Source: Lachnospiraceae bacterium (lineage in GTDB: Bacteria > Bacillota_A > Clostridia > Lachnospirales > Lachnospiraceae). Taken from it: a stretch of DNA of 64,000 nucleotides. Below the pieces are notes generated by a model. That model searched no databases. It worked only from the letters and a program-made list of their open reading frames with translations, and was not told the DNA's origin. Where the stretch lies: positions 58,075 through 122,074 of the forward strand of contig JAFZAZ010000007.1 of assembly GCA_017561985.1 (NCBI GenBank), written 5' to 3'. Below, in pieces: positions 1 through 7,256 of this stretch (within the stretch, counting starts at the first letter, position 1; each line of letters opens with the position of its first letter). Made by a program: the position numbers and the translations under genes.

Positions 1-235
1 TTCATTTCTCCTTACGCATTTGTTTCAAACCTGTGCAGCATTTTTCCAAATATGCGCCGCAGCCTCCCGCGGCTTTCTGATGCTATCCTACACGATGGAA
101 AAAAGAAAGTCTTTACGCAACTCTTGTGCAATTCTTAATTAATTCCTAATTGGCAGCGCGAATGTTTCACGGGCGCTTGAAATCAGGCTTTTGTTGCGTT
201 AAGATAAAAAAACAAAATTTTTTTAAAAAACGGTA
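1..235. other. Left-edge non-coding region
   Basis: I see no convincing gene here. The stretch is AT-rich near 135-230, with runs of A and T just before the MerR promoter. A CAT at 3-5 preceded on the minus strand by an AAGGAG could be the start of a gene running off the left edge, but the spacing is only two bases. Confidence 0.4.
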
Positions 236-266
236 TTGACCTTACAGTGAACTGTAATGATATAAA
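236..266 (+). promoter_or_regulatory. MerR-type promoter with operator dyad
   Basis: The -35 TTGACC (236-241) and -10 TATAAA (261-266) are separated by 19 bp, the over-long spacer typical of MerR-activated promoters. The spacer holds a perfect dyad, TTACAGT-GA-ACTGTAA (242-257). MerR proteins bind such dyads and distort the DNA to realign the two hexamers. It lies about 80 bp upstream of the merR-like gene, so autoregulation is the simplest reading. Confidence 0.88.
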
Positions 267-343
267 GGGCACGAAAGGAGCGATCGCGCAGCCGACCTCC
301 TTATCAATCCATTATCATTACATTCCAGAAAGGGGGTAAAGGT

Positions 344-1153
344 ATGACCATCAAGGACTTTGCGAAACTCTGCGGCTGCAATCCGCAGACGCTCCGATAC
401 TACGACAGCATCAATCTGCTGAAACCGGTTAATGTGGATTCCTGGACGGGGTATCGGTATTACGATGAGACGCAGGCGATCCCTTTCGTGAAGATTCGCA
501 ACCTGCAGAAAGCAGGCTTCTCCATCGATGAGATCAAAGGCCTTATCGAGCAGGATGATCTCGCGATCGCGATGGCATTCGACGCAAAAATTGCCGAAGC
601 CGAAGCGCATCTGCGGGAAATCAAAACCATCCGCCAGTCATATCTGACCGAAATGAATACTATCAAAGAAACTATCGACAAAATGCGTGAGCGCATCACA
701 AACGACATCAGGAACTATGATCCCGCGACCGAATTCGGCATCGGCGAGGAGCAGTACGGCGAATTCCGTCAGCAGATCGAGGAATGCATGGCACAGGCGG
801 CGGAGTCCGTTCCGAATCTTCCCGACTTCAGCGAAATGTTCGGCGCAGCCGGCGCATCCGCACCCGTAACGCAGCCCGACTTCCGCACCGATCCCGCATT
901 CGGCGTGATCTACGAGAAACACGGCTGGGAAAATGTCCGCGATTTCCTCGACGAATGCAGCGACCTCGAGGGCGAGTACGGTCTCGACTTCTCGGTCCGC
1001 GAGGACAAGTACGCGAACGCCATTCCGTTCTCCAACACGCTTCTCATGCTTCTTCTTTCGAAAAATGAGGGCAGGAACAAGAAGTATTCCTGCAACGTGG
1101 AGAAATCCGCGGACGGCGAGAACCACTTCCGCCTCTGGAAGCGCATGTTCTAA
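344..1153 (+). CDS. MerR family transcriptional regulator
   Basis: A 269-residue regulator with an N-terminal MerR helix-turn-helix (about residues 1-70): it opens MTIKDFAKLCGCNPQTLRYY, followed by a wing containing GYRYYDETQ. A coiled-coil dimerisation helix follows (about 75-125). The C-terminal 140 residues form an effector domain I do not recognise; it has no obvious cysteine metal site, so a ligand rather than a metal is likely. A start at 344 is supported by the AGGGGG sequence just upstream. The gene sits behind its own MerR-type promoter and ends at a bidirectional terminator, so it appears monocistronic. The ligand and other targets cannot be told from the sequence. Confidence 0.88.
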   Translation: MTIKDFAKLCGCNPQTLRYYDSINLLKPVNVDSWTGYRYYDETQAIPFVKIRNLQKAGFSIDEIKGLIEQDDLAIAMAFDAKIAEAEAHLREIKTIRQSYLTEMNTIKETIDKMRERITNDIRNYDPATEFGIGEEQYGEFRQQIEECMAQAAESVPNLPDFSEMFGAAGASAPVTQPDFRTDPAFGVIYEKHGWENVRDFLDECSDLEGEYGLDFSVREDKYANAIPFSNTLLMLLLSKNEGRNKKYSCNVEKSADGENHFRLWKRMF

Positions 1154-1194
1154 CGCGGGCTGTTTTCTTTCATCCATCCAATGAACAAAAAAGT

Positions 1195-1222
1195 GCGGCA
1201 GGGACAACCTGCCGCATTTTTT
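1195..1222. terminator. Bidirectional rho-independent terminator
   Basis: Stem GCGGCAGG (1195-1202) pairs with CCTGCCGC (1208-1215) around a 5-base loop, followed by T6. An A-run on the left side lets it also serve the leftward gene ending at 1248. Confidence 0.85.
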
Positions 1223-1247
1223 CTTCACTTTTCATTTTTTCCGGCTC

Positions 1248-1667
1248 TCACGAACACGGGATCAGACAGCAAAAGATATTGCCGAGGATCAACAGATGCT
1301 GCACGATGTGGTACAGATCCGGAACAAGCCTCGTTTCTCTGCGCGGGAACACGCAGAGCGTCCCCTCGAAGCACTTGTTGTAACCGTCGATCTTCCGCTG
1401 CGTCGCGCCGAATATCGTGTATCGCCAATGGAACATAAACTCTGCGACGAACCAGAGCATGAGGATTCCGAAGAGAATCCATCTGCCGGCGGACGGGAAC
1501 ACGTAAAATGCAGCAATCCCCGCGCTGTACAATACCAGCATGAAAAACTCGGCGCTCTTTACGCCCATGCCGTCGACCAGTGTAAACTTCTTCGTCCGAT
1601 AGCTTATGACAGCGCCGAGAAACCAGATCCACAGCGCCGCCTGCAGAACAATCGTAAGAACGTTCAT
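1248..1667 (-). CDS. Hypothetical integral membrane protein
   Basis: A 139-residue hydrophobic protein with about four predicted membrane segments (roughly residues 3-22, 38-58, 62-82 and 122-138), separated by short basic loops. A GGGG tract lies 8 bases before the ATG at 1667. I do not recognise a family. It lies downstream of the LUD gene on the same strand with a 59-base gap, so co-transcription is possible. It ends at the shared terminator with merR. Confidence 0.6.
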   Translation of the reverse strand: MNVLTIVLQAALWIWFLGAVISYRTKKFTLVDGMGVKSAEFFMLVLYSAGIAAFYVFPSAGRWILFGILMLWFVAEFMFHWRYTIFGATQRKIDGYNKCFEGTLCVFPRRETRLVPDLYHIVQHLLILGNIFCCLIPCS

Positions 1668-1726
1668 TTCTCTTACCCCGCTTCACCGCGCCGGACTTCC
1701 CCGGCGCTCACCGCCCGCACGGACGG

Positions 1727-2356
1727 TCAAAATCCGAGATCTTCGTTGACCAGGATCACGTGGATGCGCTCCGCATGGCGCGAGTAGCGCGTGATCAGAA
1801 TCTGGCAGCAAATGGTGTCCGCAGCCTTGCAGTTCATGCACGATCCCGTGCGCGTGCACGGCGTGTTGAGCCCGAAGCGCTGCGCGTTCACAGGCGCCGC
1901 AATATTGCGGGCGCGCTTCATCGCGCTGTCCACATCCGGACAGATCTTGTTCATACCCACGATGAACACGACATACTTCGGTCCCTGCGCGATCGCCGAG
2001 ACGCGGTTTGCGTTGCCGTCGATGTTGATGAGAACGCCGTCCTCGGTCATCGCGTTGACGCTCGACACGAAGACGTCCGCGTCGTACGTCGCAAGCATCG
2101 CCTCGCGCTTGTTGGGAGTGTTGTCACGGTCGATGAAATCGTATTTTCCGTTGCGAAGCTCTTCCGTGAGACCGATCTCCTGCGCGCTCATGCAGCCGCC
2201 CATTCCGACGCTCGATCCCTCGGGGATCAGCTCAAGCGCCATCGAAAGCGCCTCCTCCTTCGTCTCCGCGTAGTAGCCCTGCATGTTGCGGGTCTCGAGT
2301 CCGCGGATCACCTTCTGCGCCAAAAGACGGTTTCTTCTGACAGTCATCTCGTTCAT
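1727..2356 (-). CDS. LUD domain (lactate utilization-like) protein
   Basis: A 209-residue protein of the LUD (DUF162) family, which includes LutB/LutC-type proteins of lactate oxidation. Seen: the early SVGMGGCMSAQEIGL segment, the central NANRVSAIAQGPKYVVFIVG segment, and a cysteine-rich tail (PCTRTGSCMNCKAADTICC) that could hold a metal or cluster. I chose ATG 2356 over the GTG at 2362 because the AGGAGG sits 8 bases before 2356 and would abut the GTG. No LutA/LutB partners are nearby, so the true substrate is open; stand-alone LUD proteins are common in Clostridia. Confidence 0.8.
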   Translation of the reverse strand: MNEMTVRRNRLLAQKVIRGLETRNMQGYYAETKEEALSMALELIPEGSSVGMGGCMSAQEIGLTEELRNGKYDFIDRDNTPNKREAMLATYDADVFVSSVNAMTEDGVLINIDGNANRVSAIAQGPKYVVFIVGMNKICPDVDSAMKRARNIAAPVNAQRFGLNTPCTRTGSCMNCKAADTICCQILITRYSRHAERIHVILVNEDLGF

Positions 2357-2406
2357 GTACACCCCTCCTGCATTTTGCTAAACTGTTTCCGCTGCGGTGC
2401 CGTGCG

Positions 2407-3309
2407 TCACGCTCTTCCCGCGAGCACGTCCGCGATCCAGCCGGTCATTCCCCTCGGAAGACGCTCGTCCATAAGAGTTCCGTCATCCAGGATCAGATTC
2501 GACTGCACGCCGTTCATCAGGCAGTGCTGTCCCATTTCGATACTGCCGATGATCGACGCGATTCCGCCGTCGCCGTTCCGCACCCACTCCGGGATGAAAA
2601 TGAAGCAGTGCTTCATCGCGCGGAGCCGTGCGAGTCTCGGCTCGACCTCCTTCTCATAATTGTGGAACTCGTCGCGTCTTCCGATCGCGAAGAAGAGGTA
2701 TTTGCCCTTCTCGTCGTAGCGGTCGAGTCCCGCATCGTCCGGGAGCGCCGTGCTGCCCACCGGAATGACCACGTCGAAGTCGTCCATGTATGTGTCCATC
2801 AGCCGGAGCACAAACGTCGCGCCCGAGGAATTTCCGAACAGGAAACGCTTTCCGATGCGCTCCGCTCTCTCCGCAATGAAGCTCATGATCAGCTCGTGCA
2901 CGGGCTCCAGATACTCCGCCGCAAAATACCCCTTCACGCGGCCGTCCTCGCCGGTGTACTCATTTGCCACGGGCACAAGCACGTACGCGCCGCCCATGGT
3001 CTTCTGGTAATCCGGCGACGCATAATACTCCGCGCCGGTGTAGTTCACGCAGAGGTCGCCCACCAGGGAATTGCTCGTTCCGTGCAGGAAGGACAACAGC
3101 GGATATACGCCGTCCTCATCGTAACCGTGCTGCGTCGGGTCGTAGAAGTAATATTTGAGTTCCACTCCGTTCGAACTCTTGAAAAACCTCTTCTCAAACA
3201 GCGGGATCCATTTCCCGCTCTCGTATGTCGGCGCCTTCGAAACAAAATCTCCCTCCGGTATGTCTGCAGCCCAGGGCGCCGCTGTTTTTGCATTTTCCGT
3301 CTCGGCCAT
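2407..3309 (-). CDS. Alpha/beta-hydrolase esterase
   Basis: A 300-residue cytoplasmic alpha/beta hydrolase, resembling carboxylesterase/PHB-depolymerase-like enzymes. Motifs seen: an oxyanion-type LLSFLHGTSNS near residue 95, the nucleophile elbow GNSSGA (GxSxG) near 165, a probable acid in the strand after LFFAIGRRDEFHN, and a candidate catalytic His in GQHCLMNGVQ near 265. No signal peptide is present. It has its own promoter (3343-3371) and an SD GGGGAGG before the ATG. The substrate is unknown. Confidence 0.75.
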   Translation of the reverse strand: MAETENAKTAAPWAADIPEGDFVSKAPTYESGKWIPLFEKRFFKSSNGVELKYYFYDPTQHGYDEDGVYPLLSFLHGTSNSLVGDLCVNYTGAEYYASPDYQKTMGGAYVLVPVANEYTGEDGRVKGYFAAEYLEPVHELIMSFIAERAERIGKRFLFGNSSGATFVLRLMDTYMDDFDVVIPVGSTALPDDAGLDRYDEKGKYLFFAIGRRDEFHNYEKEVEPRLARLRAMKHCFIFIPEWVRNGDGGIASIIGSIEMGQHCLMNGVQSNLILDDGTLMDERLPRGMTGWIADVLAGRA

Positions 3310-3342
3310 AAAGCCACCTCCCCTTTTGTCTGTTTTCCCGCT

Positions 3343-3371
3343 ATTATAGCAAATTACCGTATCCGCCGCAA
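3343..3371 (-). promoter_or_regulatory. Sigma-A promoter for the esterase gene
   Basis: On the minus strand, -35 TTGCGG (3366-3371) and -10 TATAAT (3343-3348) have a 17-bp spacer, about 35 bases before the start codon. Confidence 0.7.
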
Positions 3372-3381
3372 GACAGCAAAA

Positions 3382-3410
3382 GGCGGTTCATGCAAAAAAC
3401 ATGAGCCGCC
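3382..3410 (-). terminator. Terminator after the HAD phosphatase gene
   Basis: GGCGGTTCATG (3382-3392) pairs with CATGAGCCGCC (3400-3410) with one mismatch. On the minus strand it is followed by a short TTTT. It sits 20 bases after the stop of the HAD gene. Confidence 0.7.
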
Positions 3411-3430
3411 GTGCATCTTTCGTTCGTATT

Positions 3431-4405
3431 TCAGCCCTCTTCCGAGAGATAATCGTAAAGCGCGTCCTGCGAAAGAACCCCGCGCTTCAGGTCCGCAGGC
3501 AGAAGCCCTGCCTCGTCCGCCTCGTAATCCCCGAGAAAGCCGTTGTTCAGGTAGTTCTCCAGGGCCGCGCGCTCCGAAGGCGACGCCTTCCCCGCCTTCG
3601 CCCGGTCAAACAATTCCTCCATGGCGCGCACGCGCTCGGTGCGGAGGAAGATCTCGACGCCGCGGTCGTTGTTGGTGCCGATGACCTCGTCCGCTGCGCG
3701 CTTCACTTCATCCTGCGCATTTCCCATCGCAATGCCGCGTCCGCAGAGGCGAAGCATGCCGATGTCCGCAAGGTCGTCGCCAAACGCCGTGATGTCCGCA
3801 GGCGAAATGCCCAGGCGCTCGCACATGATCGCGATCGTATGCTCCTTCGTGATCCCGCGGTTCGTGAACTTATACCAATAGCCGTCCGAAAAACGGATGG
3901 AGTCGAGCTCCGGGAATTCCGCGATCACCTGCTTTGCCTTCGCCTCGTCCGGAATCTCGAGACACACCTTCAGCGCATCCTTCCGGAAGCACCGAAACGT
4001 GATCTTTCTCCCTCGCCGGAAACTCCTCGCGAGGTCGTCATCCGGCGGCGTAAAATTCAGATAATAGCTCCCGTCCGCCGCATCCGCCGTGATCAATATC
4101 TCCTCGCCGGCGATGCTCTGCGCACGCCGGATCAGGCTGCGGATCTTCGCCGCCTCGACAACCGAGGCGAACTCCGTCCTGCCGTCGATCAAAAGCTGCG
4201 CACCGCCGCTTGCGATGATGACGTCCGGGTGGAGCTGACGCACGTACTGCGCCGTGTTGCCCGCGCCGCGCGACGTCGAAACACCGATGCGGACTCCCGC
4301 CTCGCGGTACTCGCGAAGCACCCTGAGCGCTCCCTTCGGAATCTTTTTGTCACTCGCAAGGAGCGTCTCGTCAAGATCGAACAAAAGCATTTTAACACCT
4401 GTCAC
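3431..4405 (-). CDS. Cof-type HAD-superfamily hydrolase
   Basis: A 324-residue HAD phosphatase of the Cof/HAD-IIB type. Motif I is LLFDLDETLLASD at the N-terminus, motif II TSRG follows, and motif IV is FGDDLADIGML near residue 225 with the typical GRGIAMGNA after it. Such enzymes dephosphorylate sugar phosphates, FMN or pyridoxal phosphate. I chose the GTG at 4405 because GGGGAGG lies 7 bases upstream; the GTG at 4435 has no site. The C-terminal 60 residues (lysine- and leucine-rich, repeated short helices) are an extension beyond the usual 265-290 residues. It follows the tetR gene by 36 bases and is probably co-transcribed. Confidence 0.82.
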   Translation of the reverse strand: MTGVKMLLFDLDETLLASDKKIPKGALRVLREYREAGVRIGVSTSRGAGNTAQYVRQLHPDVIIASGGAQLLIDGRTEFASVVEAAKIRSLIRRAQSIAGEEILITADAADGSYYLNFTPPDDDLARSFRRGRKITFRCFRKDALKVCLEIPDEAKAKQVIAEFPELDSIRFSDGYWYKFTNRGITKEHTIAIMCERLGISPADITAFGDDLADIGMLRLCGRGIAMGNAQDEVKRAADEVIGTNNDRGVEIFLRTERVRAMEELFDRAKAGKASPSERAALENYLNNGFLGDYEADEAGLLPADLKRGVLSQDALYDYLSEEG

Positions 4406-4441
4406 AATAATACCCTCCCCCATTTTCCGAAACACGTGCGA

Positions 4442-5050
4442 TCACGCCTGATAATGCTGATGGAACTGCCTAAAGTGTGCGGCGAGCGTCTCCATCGCCT
4501 CCGCCTCGCGCTCGGGCTGACGATCGCACACGGTGAGCAGCAGGTAGATCGGCGAGAAGAACTGTACCGCCGCGATGCGGGCATCCATCATTTTGCACTC
4601 GCCGCCCTTCATCAACATCTGGAACAGCGACGTCTGGTACGCCATGATGTCATCGTAATACTGCCGGGAATACAGTTGCGCAAGCTCCGGATCGCGGAAC
4701 TGCTCGAGCGTCAGAAGCCGGCGGAACAGACGCATCTGCTCGTCGTGAAGGAAGAACTGGAACAGCGAGGTTCCCTTCTCCACCAGCGCGTCGGCGTTGA
4801 TCCCGTGGTAAACCGTCGCATCGCTCGCTCCGTTGCCATCGATGCCGATGCTCAGAGCCTGATGCTCGTAGCTGACGCGAAGCTGCGCCAGGATGGCGTC
4901 GAAGATGTCCTTCTTGCTCGAAAAATGCTTGTACAGCGAAGGCGCCTTGATCCCTACGGCGTTCGCAATGTCCGTGACGAACACGTCCCGGTATCCCCGC
5001 TCCGCAAAAAGCGCCAGCGCTTCCCTGATGATCCTTTGCTTCGTATTCAT
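4442..5050 (-). CDS. TetR family transcriptional regulator
   Basis: A 202-residue TetR repressor. The N-terminal DNA-binding domain reads TKQRIIREALALFAERGY, then DVFVTDIANAVGIKAPSLYK and HFSSKKDIFDAI. The rest is an all-helical ligand and dimer domain with no recognisable specificity. ATG 5050 is preceded by AGGAGG with a 6-base gap. Its promoter spacer contains the dyad GGCA-N5-TGCC, a plausible autoregulatory operator. The downstream HAD gene is the likely co-transcribed partner. Confidence 0.85.
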   Translation of the reverse strand: MNTKQRIIREALALFAERGYRDVFVTDIANAVGIKAPSLYKHFSSKKDIFDAILAQLRVSYEHQALSIGIDGNGASDATVYHGINADALVEKGTSLFQFFLHDEQMRLFRRLLTLEQFRDPELAQLYSRQYYDDIMAYQTSLFQMLMKGGECKMMDARIAAVQFFSPIYLLLTVCDRQPEREAEAMETLAAHFRQFHQHYQA

Positions 5051-5088
5051 AATCTGCCTCCTGCGTTCGGCCAACTCTGATTAGCCTT

Positions 5089-5116
5089 ATTATACGTGGC
5101 ATTTACTGCCTGTCAA
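5089..5116 (-). promoter_or_regulatory. tetR promoter with embedded dyad
   Basis: On the minus strand, -35 TTGACA (5111-5116) and -10 TATAAT (5089-5094) are both consensus, with a 16-bp spacer. GGCA-N5-TGCC (5098-5110) fills most of the spacer, a fitting position for TetR self-repression. Confidence 0.8.
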
Positions 5117-5140
5117 CCCCAAAAGCAAATCCCGGTTGCG

Positions 5141-5317
5141 TCAGACTGCGGCGCTTCCCCCGGCAATCTCCCGCACGACCTGCGCAAGATCCCGATGCTT
5201 CAGTTTGCGCGGCTCAAATCGGATCAGTGAGTACACCGCCCGCTTCCGTGCGACGCGTCGGGCGTCCACGGGCGGTGCGGACCGCACTGCGGTGTCATTG
5301 TCCATAGATGGTACCAT
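5141..5317 (-). CDS. Small ORF, 58 residues, unknown
   Basis: An uninterrupted 58-codon ORF with a GGGGG tract 8 bases before its ATG. The peptide is basic, with a helical C-terminal half that includes VYSLIRFEPRKLKHRD then LAQVVREIAGGSAAV. It lies between the HD-GYP gene (stop 5384) and the tetR promoter. I do not recognise it, and it could be the remnant of a longer gene. A caution: the hairpin at 5338-5358 has its T-run on the plus strand, so an antisense transcript may exist here instead. Confidence 0.4.
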   Translation of the reverse strand: MVPSMDNDTAVRSAPPVDARRVARKRAVYSLIRFEPRKLKHRDLAQVVREIAGGSAAV

Positions 5318-5337
5318 ATCGGGTCCCCCGGGTTCTC

Positions 5338-5358
5338 CGGCCTTACAGGCCGTTTTTT
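5338..5358 (+). terminator. Terminator-like hairpin facing right
   Basis: CGGCC-TTACA-GGCCG is followed by T6 on the plus strand. No plus-strand gene precedes it, so it could end an antisense or small RNA, or be fortuitous. Confidence 0.45.
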
Positions 5359-5383
5359 GTTCGGTCTTTCGGCAGCTCCGCCG

Positions 5384-7138
5384 TCAGCCGGCAGTTCCGC
5401 ACAAGGCTTCCTCATCCTTCTTTACCTCTGCGTCCGCCTGAGCACTGTAATACTCCTCAAGACGCGGCCGCGCGGCTACGTAGTAGCGCTCGAGCGAAGG
5501 GTCAAACTGTGTCCCCATGCCCTCCATAATGATGCTGTTTGCCTTCTCAAAGGACATGCTGTCCTTGTACACACGCTTGCTCACAAGCGCGTCGTAAACG
5601 TCCGCGATGGCCATGATGCGTGCCTCGATCGGGATCGCCTCGCCGGCCAGCTTCTCGGGATAGCCCGAGCCGTCCCAGCGCTCGTGGTGGTAGTGAGCCA
5701 TATTTTCCGCAATATGATGGAAGTCCGCGTCGTCCGTCCCCTCGAGGATCGTGTGCACGATGCGGGCGCCCTCCCTCGCGTGAGCCTTCATTTTTTCAAA
5801 CTCCTCGGGCTCGAACCGCCCGGGCTTGCGAAGGATGACATCGTCGACCGCGATCTTGCCGAGATCGTGCATCGGAGCGGCCTTGATCATGTTTGCAATG
5901 AAGTCGTTCGACAATTGTAGAACATTGTCTTTTCTTATTTCGTCGGTCAGAATGCGCACGTTCTCGCTCGTGCGCCGGATATGGCCGCCGGTAGAATTGT
6001 CGCGGCTTTCAACCATGGTTGCCATGCCGAGGATCAGCTTATTATGCATCTCGGTGATATGCTGCGTCTTCTCCGCGACCTGCTCCTTGAGCTTTCCGTT
6101 GAAGTTGTTGAGAAGCGATATGTACTGCTGGCTCTTCGTGTCGTCGGTGACGAAGAACTGATATCCGCGCTTGTGTTTGCCGTCGAAGAGATACGTGACG
6201 GTCACAAGGAAAATGCTCTCGCCGTGGCGGTAGTGGAACCTCGCGTTCTTCTCGTCCTTCGCGAACGCGTCCAGCCAGCGGTTAAACGACGGTTCGAGAG
6301 GATGCGTCGCGGGAATCTTCGTGTCCACGCTCACGGTCATGAGCGACGGGAAAACCGCAAGCGCCGTCTTGTTGCAGCCGAGGTAATGCCTGTGAAAATC
6401 GAAGGACACAAAACCGGTGTCGCCGTTCTGCACCATCGAATCGATGCCGGAGTCGGTGATGTCGTAGAGGCACACCTGATGAATGATGATCAGGTACGTC
6501 AGCTGCGCGATCACGTACGCGAGCGGAAGCAGCTCAAACTCGCTGATGATGGTCCGTCCTCCGTAAAATGCAACCACCGCGATCATCTCCGGGATAAACA
6601 AAAGGCGGATGATCTTGGTAGGGACATTTTTCTTCCGGAAATAACTGTACACCATCGCGCCGAACCCGATGGCGAAATAGATCAAAACGGTGATCACAAA
6701 GACCGTGTGCATCACGCCGTACTGCTTGTCCACGATTCGCGCGACGCCGTCGCGGATCTCGAAGCCGTAGGACTTGTAAAACCAGGTCCGCTCTCCCACC
6801 GAGAGGGCTCCGATATAGACGACCGTGCAGACCGTGTACATCGCCGCTTTCACGCCGTGCCGCACGTGGATGTCACACAGGTTCAATATACTCAGCGTGA
6901 TCATCAGCATGAGAAAGCTGCCGCCGAAGTATGTGATCTTGTTCGCCATCACCGCTTCCTCGATGGTCTTCGCGCGCGCCGTCAGAACGTTTCCGAGAAT
7001 GGCGATTGGCACCATCGTAAAGATCAGCGTGATGTGGACGTCAAAATGCTTGTGCCACGTCAGTATGTAGAGAAGCGTAAGGACCAGCGACAGTGCCAGC
7101 AGGATCTGATAATATGCAAGGATCATGTGATAAAACAT
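5384..7138 (-). CDS. 7TM-sensor HD-GYP phosphodiesterase
   Basis: About 584 residues. The N-terminal 230 residues hold seven or so hydrophobic helices like the 7TM input region found on some histidine kinases, then a PAS-like segment (about 240-350, containing TGFVSFDFHRHYLGCNKTAL), a short coiled coil (KLKEQVAEKTQHITEMHNKL), and a C-terminal HD-GYP domain. The HD motif is MHDLGK and the GYP motif is HHERWDGSGYP, so hydrolysis of cyclic di-GMP is expected, at the inner face of the membrane. The start is uncertain: ATG 7138 has GGAGG only one base away, while ATG 7126 and GTG 7177 are alternatives. It lies directly downstream of a second HD-GYP gene. Confidence 0.82.
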   Translation of the reverse strand: MFYHMILAYYQILLALSLVLTLLYILTWHKHFDVHITLIFTMVPIAILGNVLTARAKTIEEAVMANKITYFGGSFLMLMITLSILNLCDIHVRHGVKAAMYTVCTVVYIGALSVGERTWFYKSYGFEIRDGVARIVDKQYGVMHTVFVITVLIYFAIGFGAMVYSYFRKKNVPTKIIRLLFIPEMIAVVAFYGGRTIISEFELLPLAYVIAQLTYLIIIHQVCLYDITDSGIDSMVQNGDTGFVSFDFHRHYLGCNKTALAVFPSLMTVSVDTKIPATHPLEPSFNRWLDAFAKDEKNARFHYRHGESIFLVTVTYLFDGKHKRGYQFFVTDDTKSQQYISLLNNFNGKLKEQVAEKTQHITEMHNKLILGMATMVESRDNSTGGHIRRTSENVRILTDEIRKDNVLQLSNDFIANMIKAAPMHDLGKIAVDDVILRKPGRFEPEEFEKMKAHAREGARIVHTILEGTDDADFHHIAENMAHYHHERWDGSGYPEKLAGEAIPIEARIMAIADVYDALVSKRVYKDSMSFEKANSIIMEGMGTQFDPSLERYYVAARPRLEEYYSAQADAEVKKDEEALCGTAG

Positions 7139-7256
7139 TCCTCCGTAAAATACCTGAAATATCGACAGAGGGGGCACATCTGCTACGATTGCCCCCCTCC
7201 GGAGTTCATACTACCATTTCCCCATTTGCATGTCAACGAAAACGACTCGCAAGCGC

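Noticed and set aside
1..60. Possible start of a leftward gene at the left edge
   Set aside because: Only two bases lie between AAGGAG and the ATG, and no coding sequence is visible to judge.
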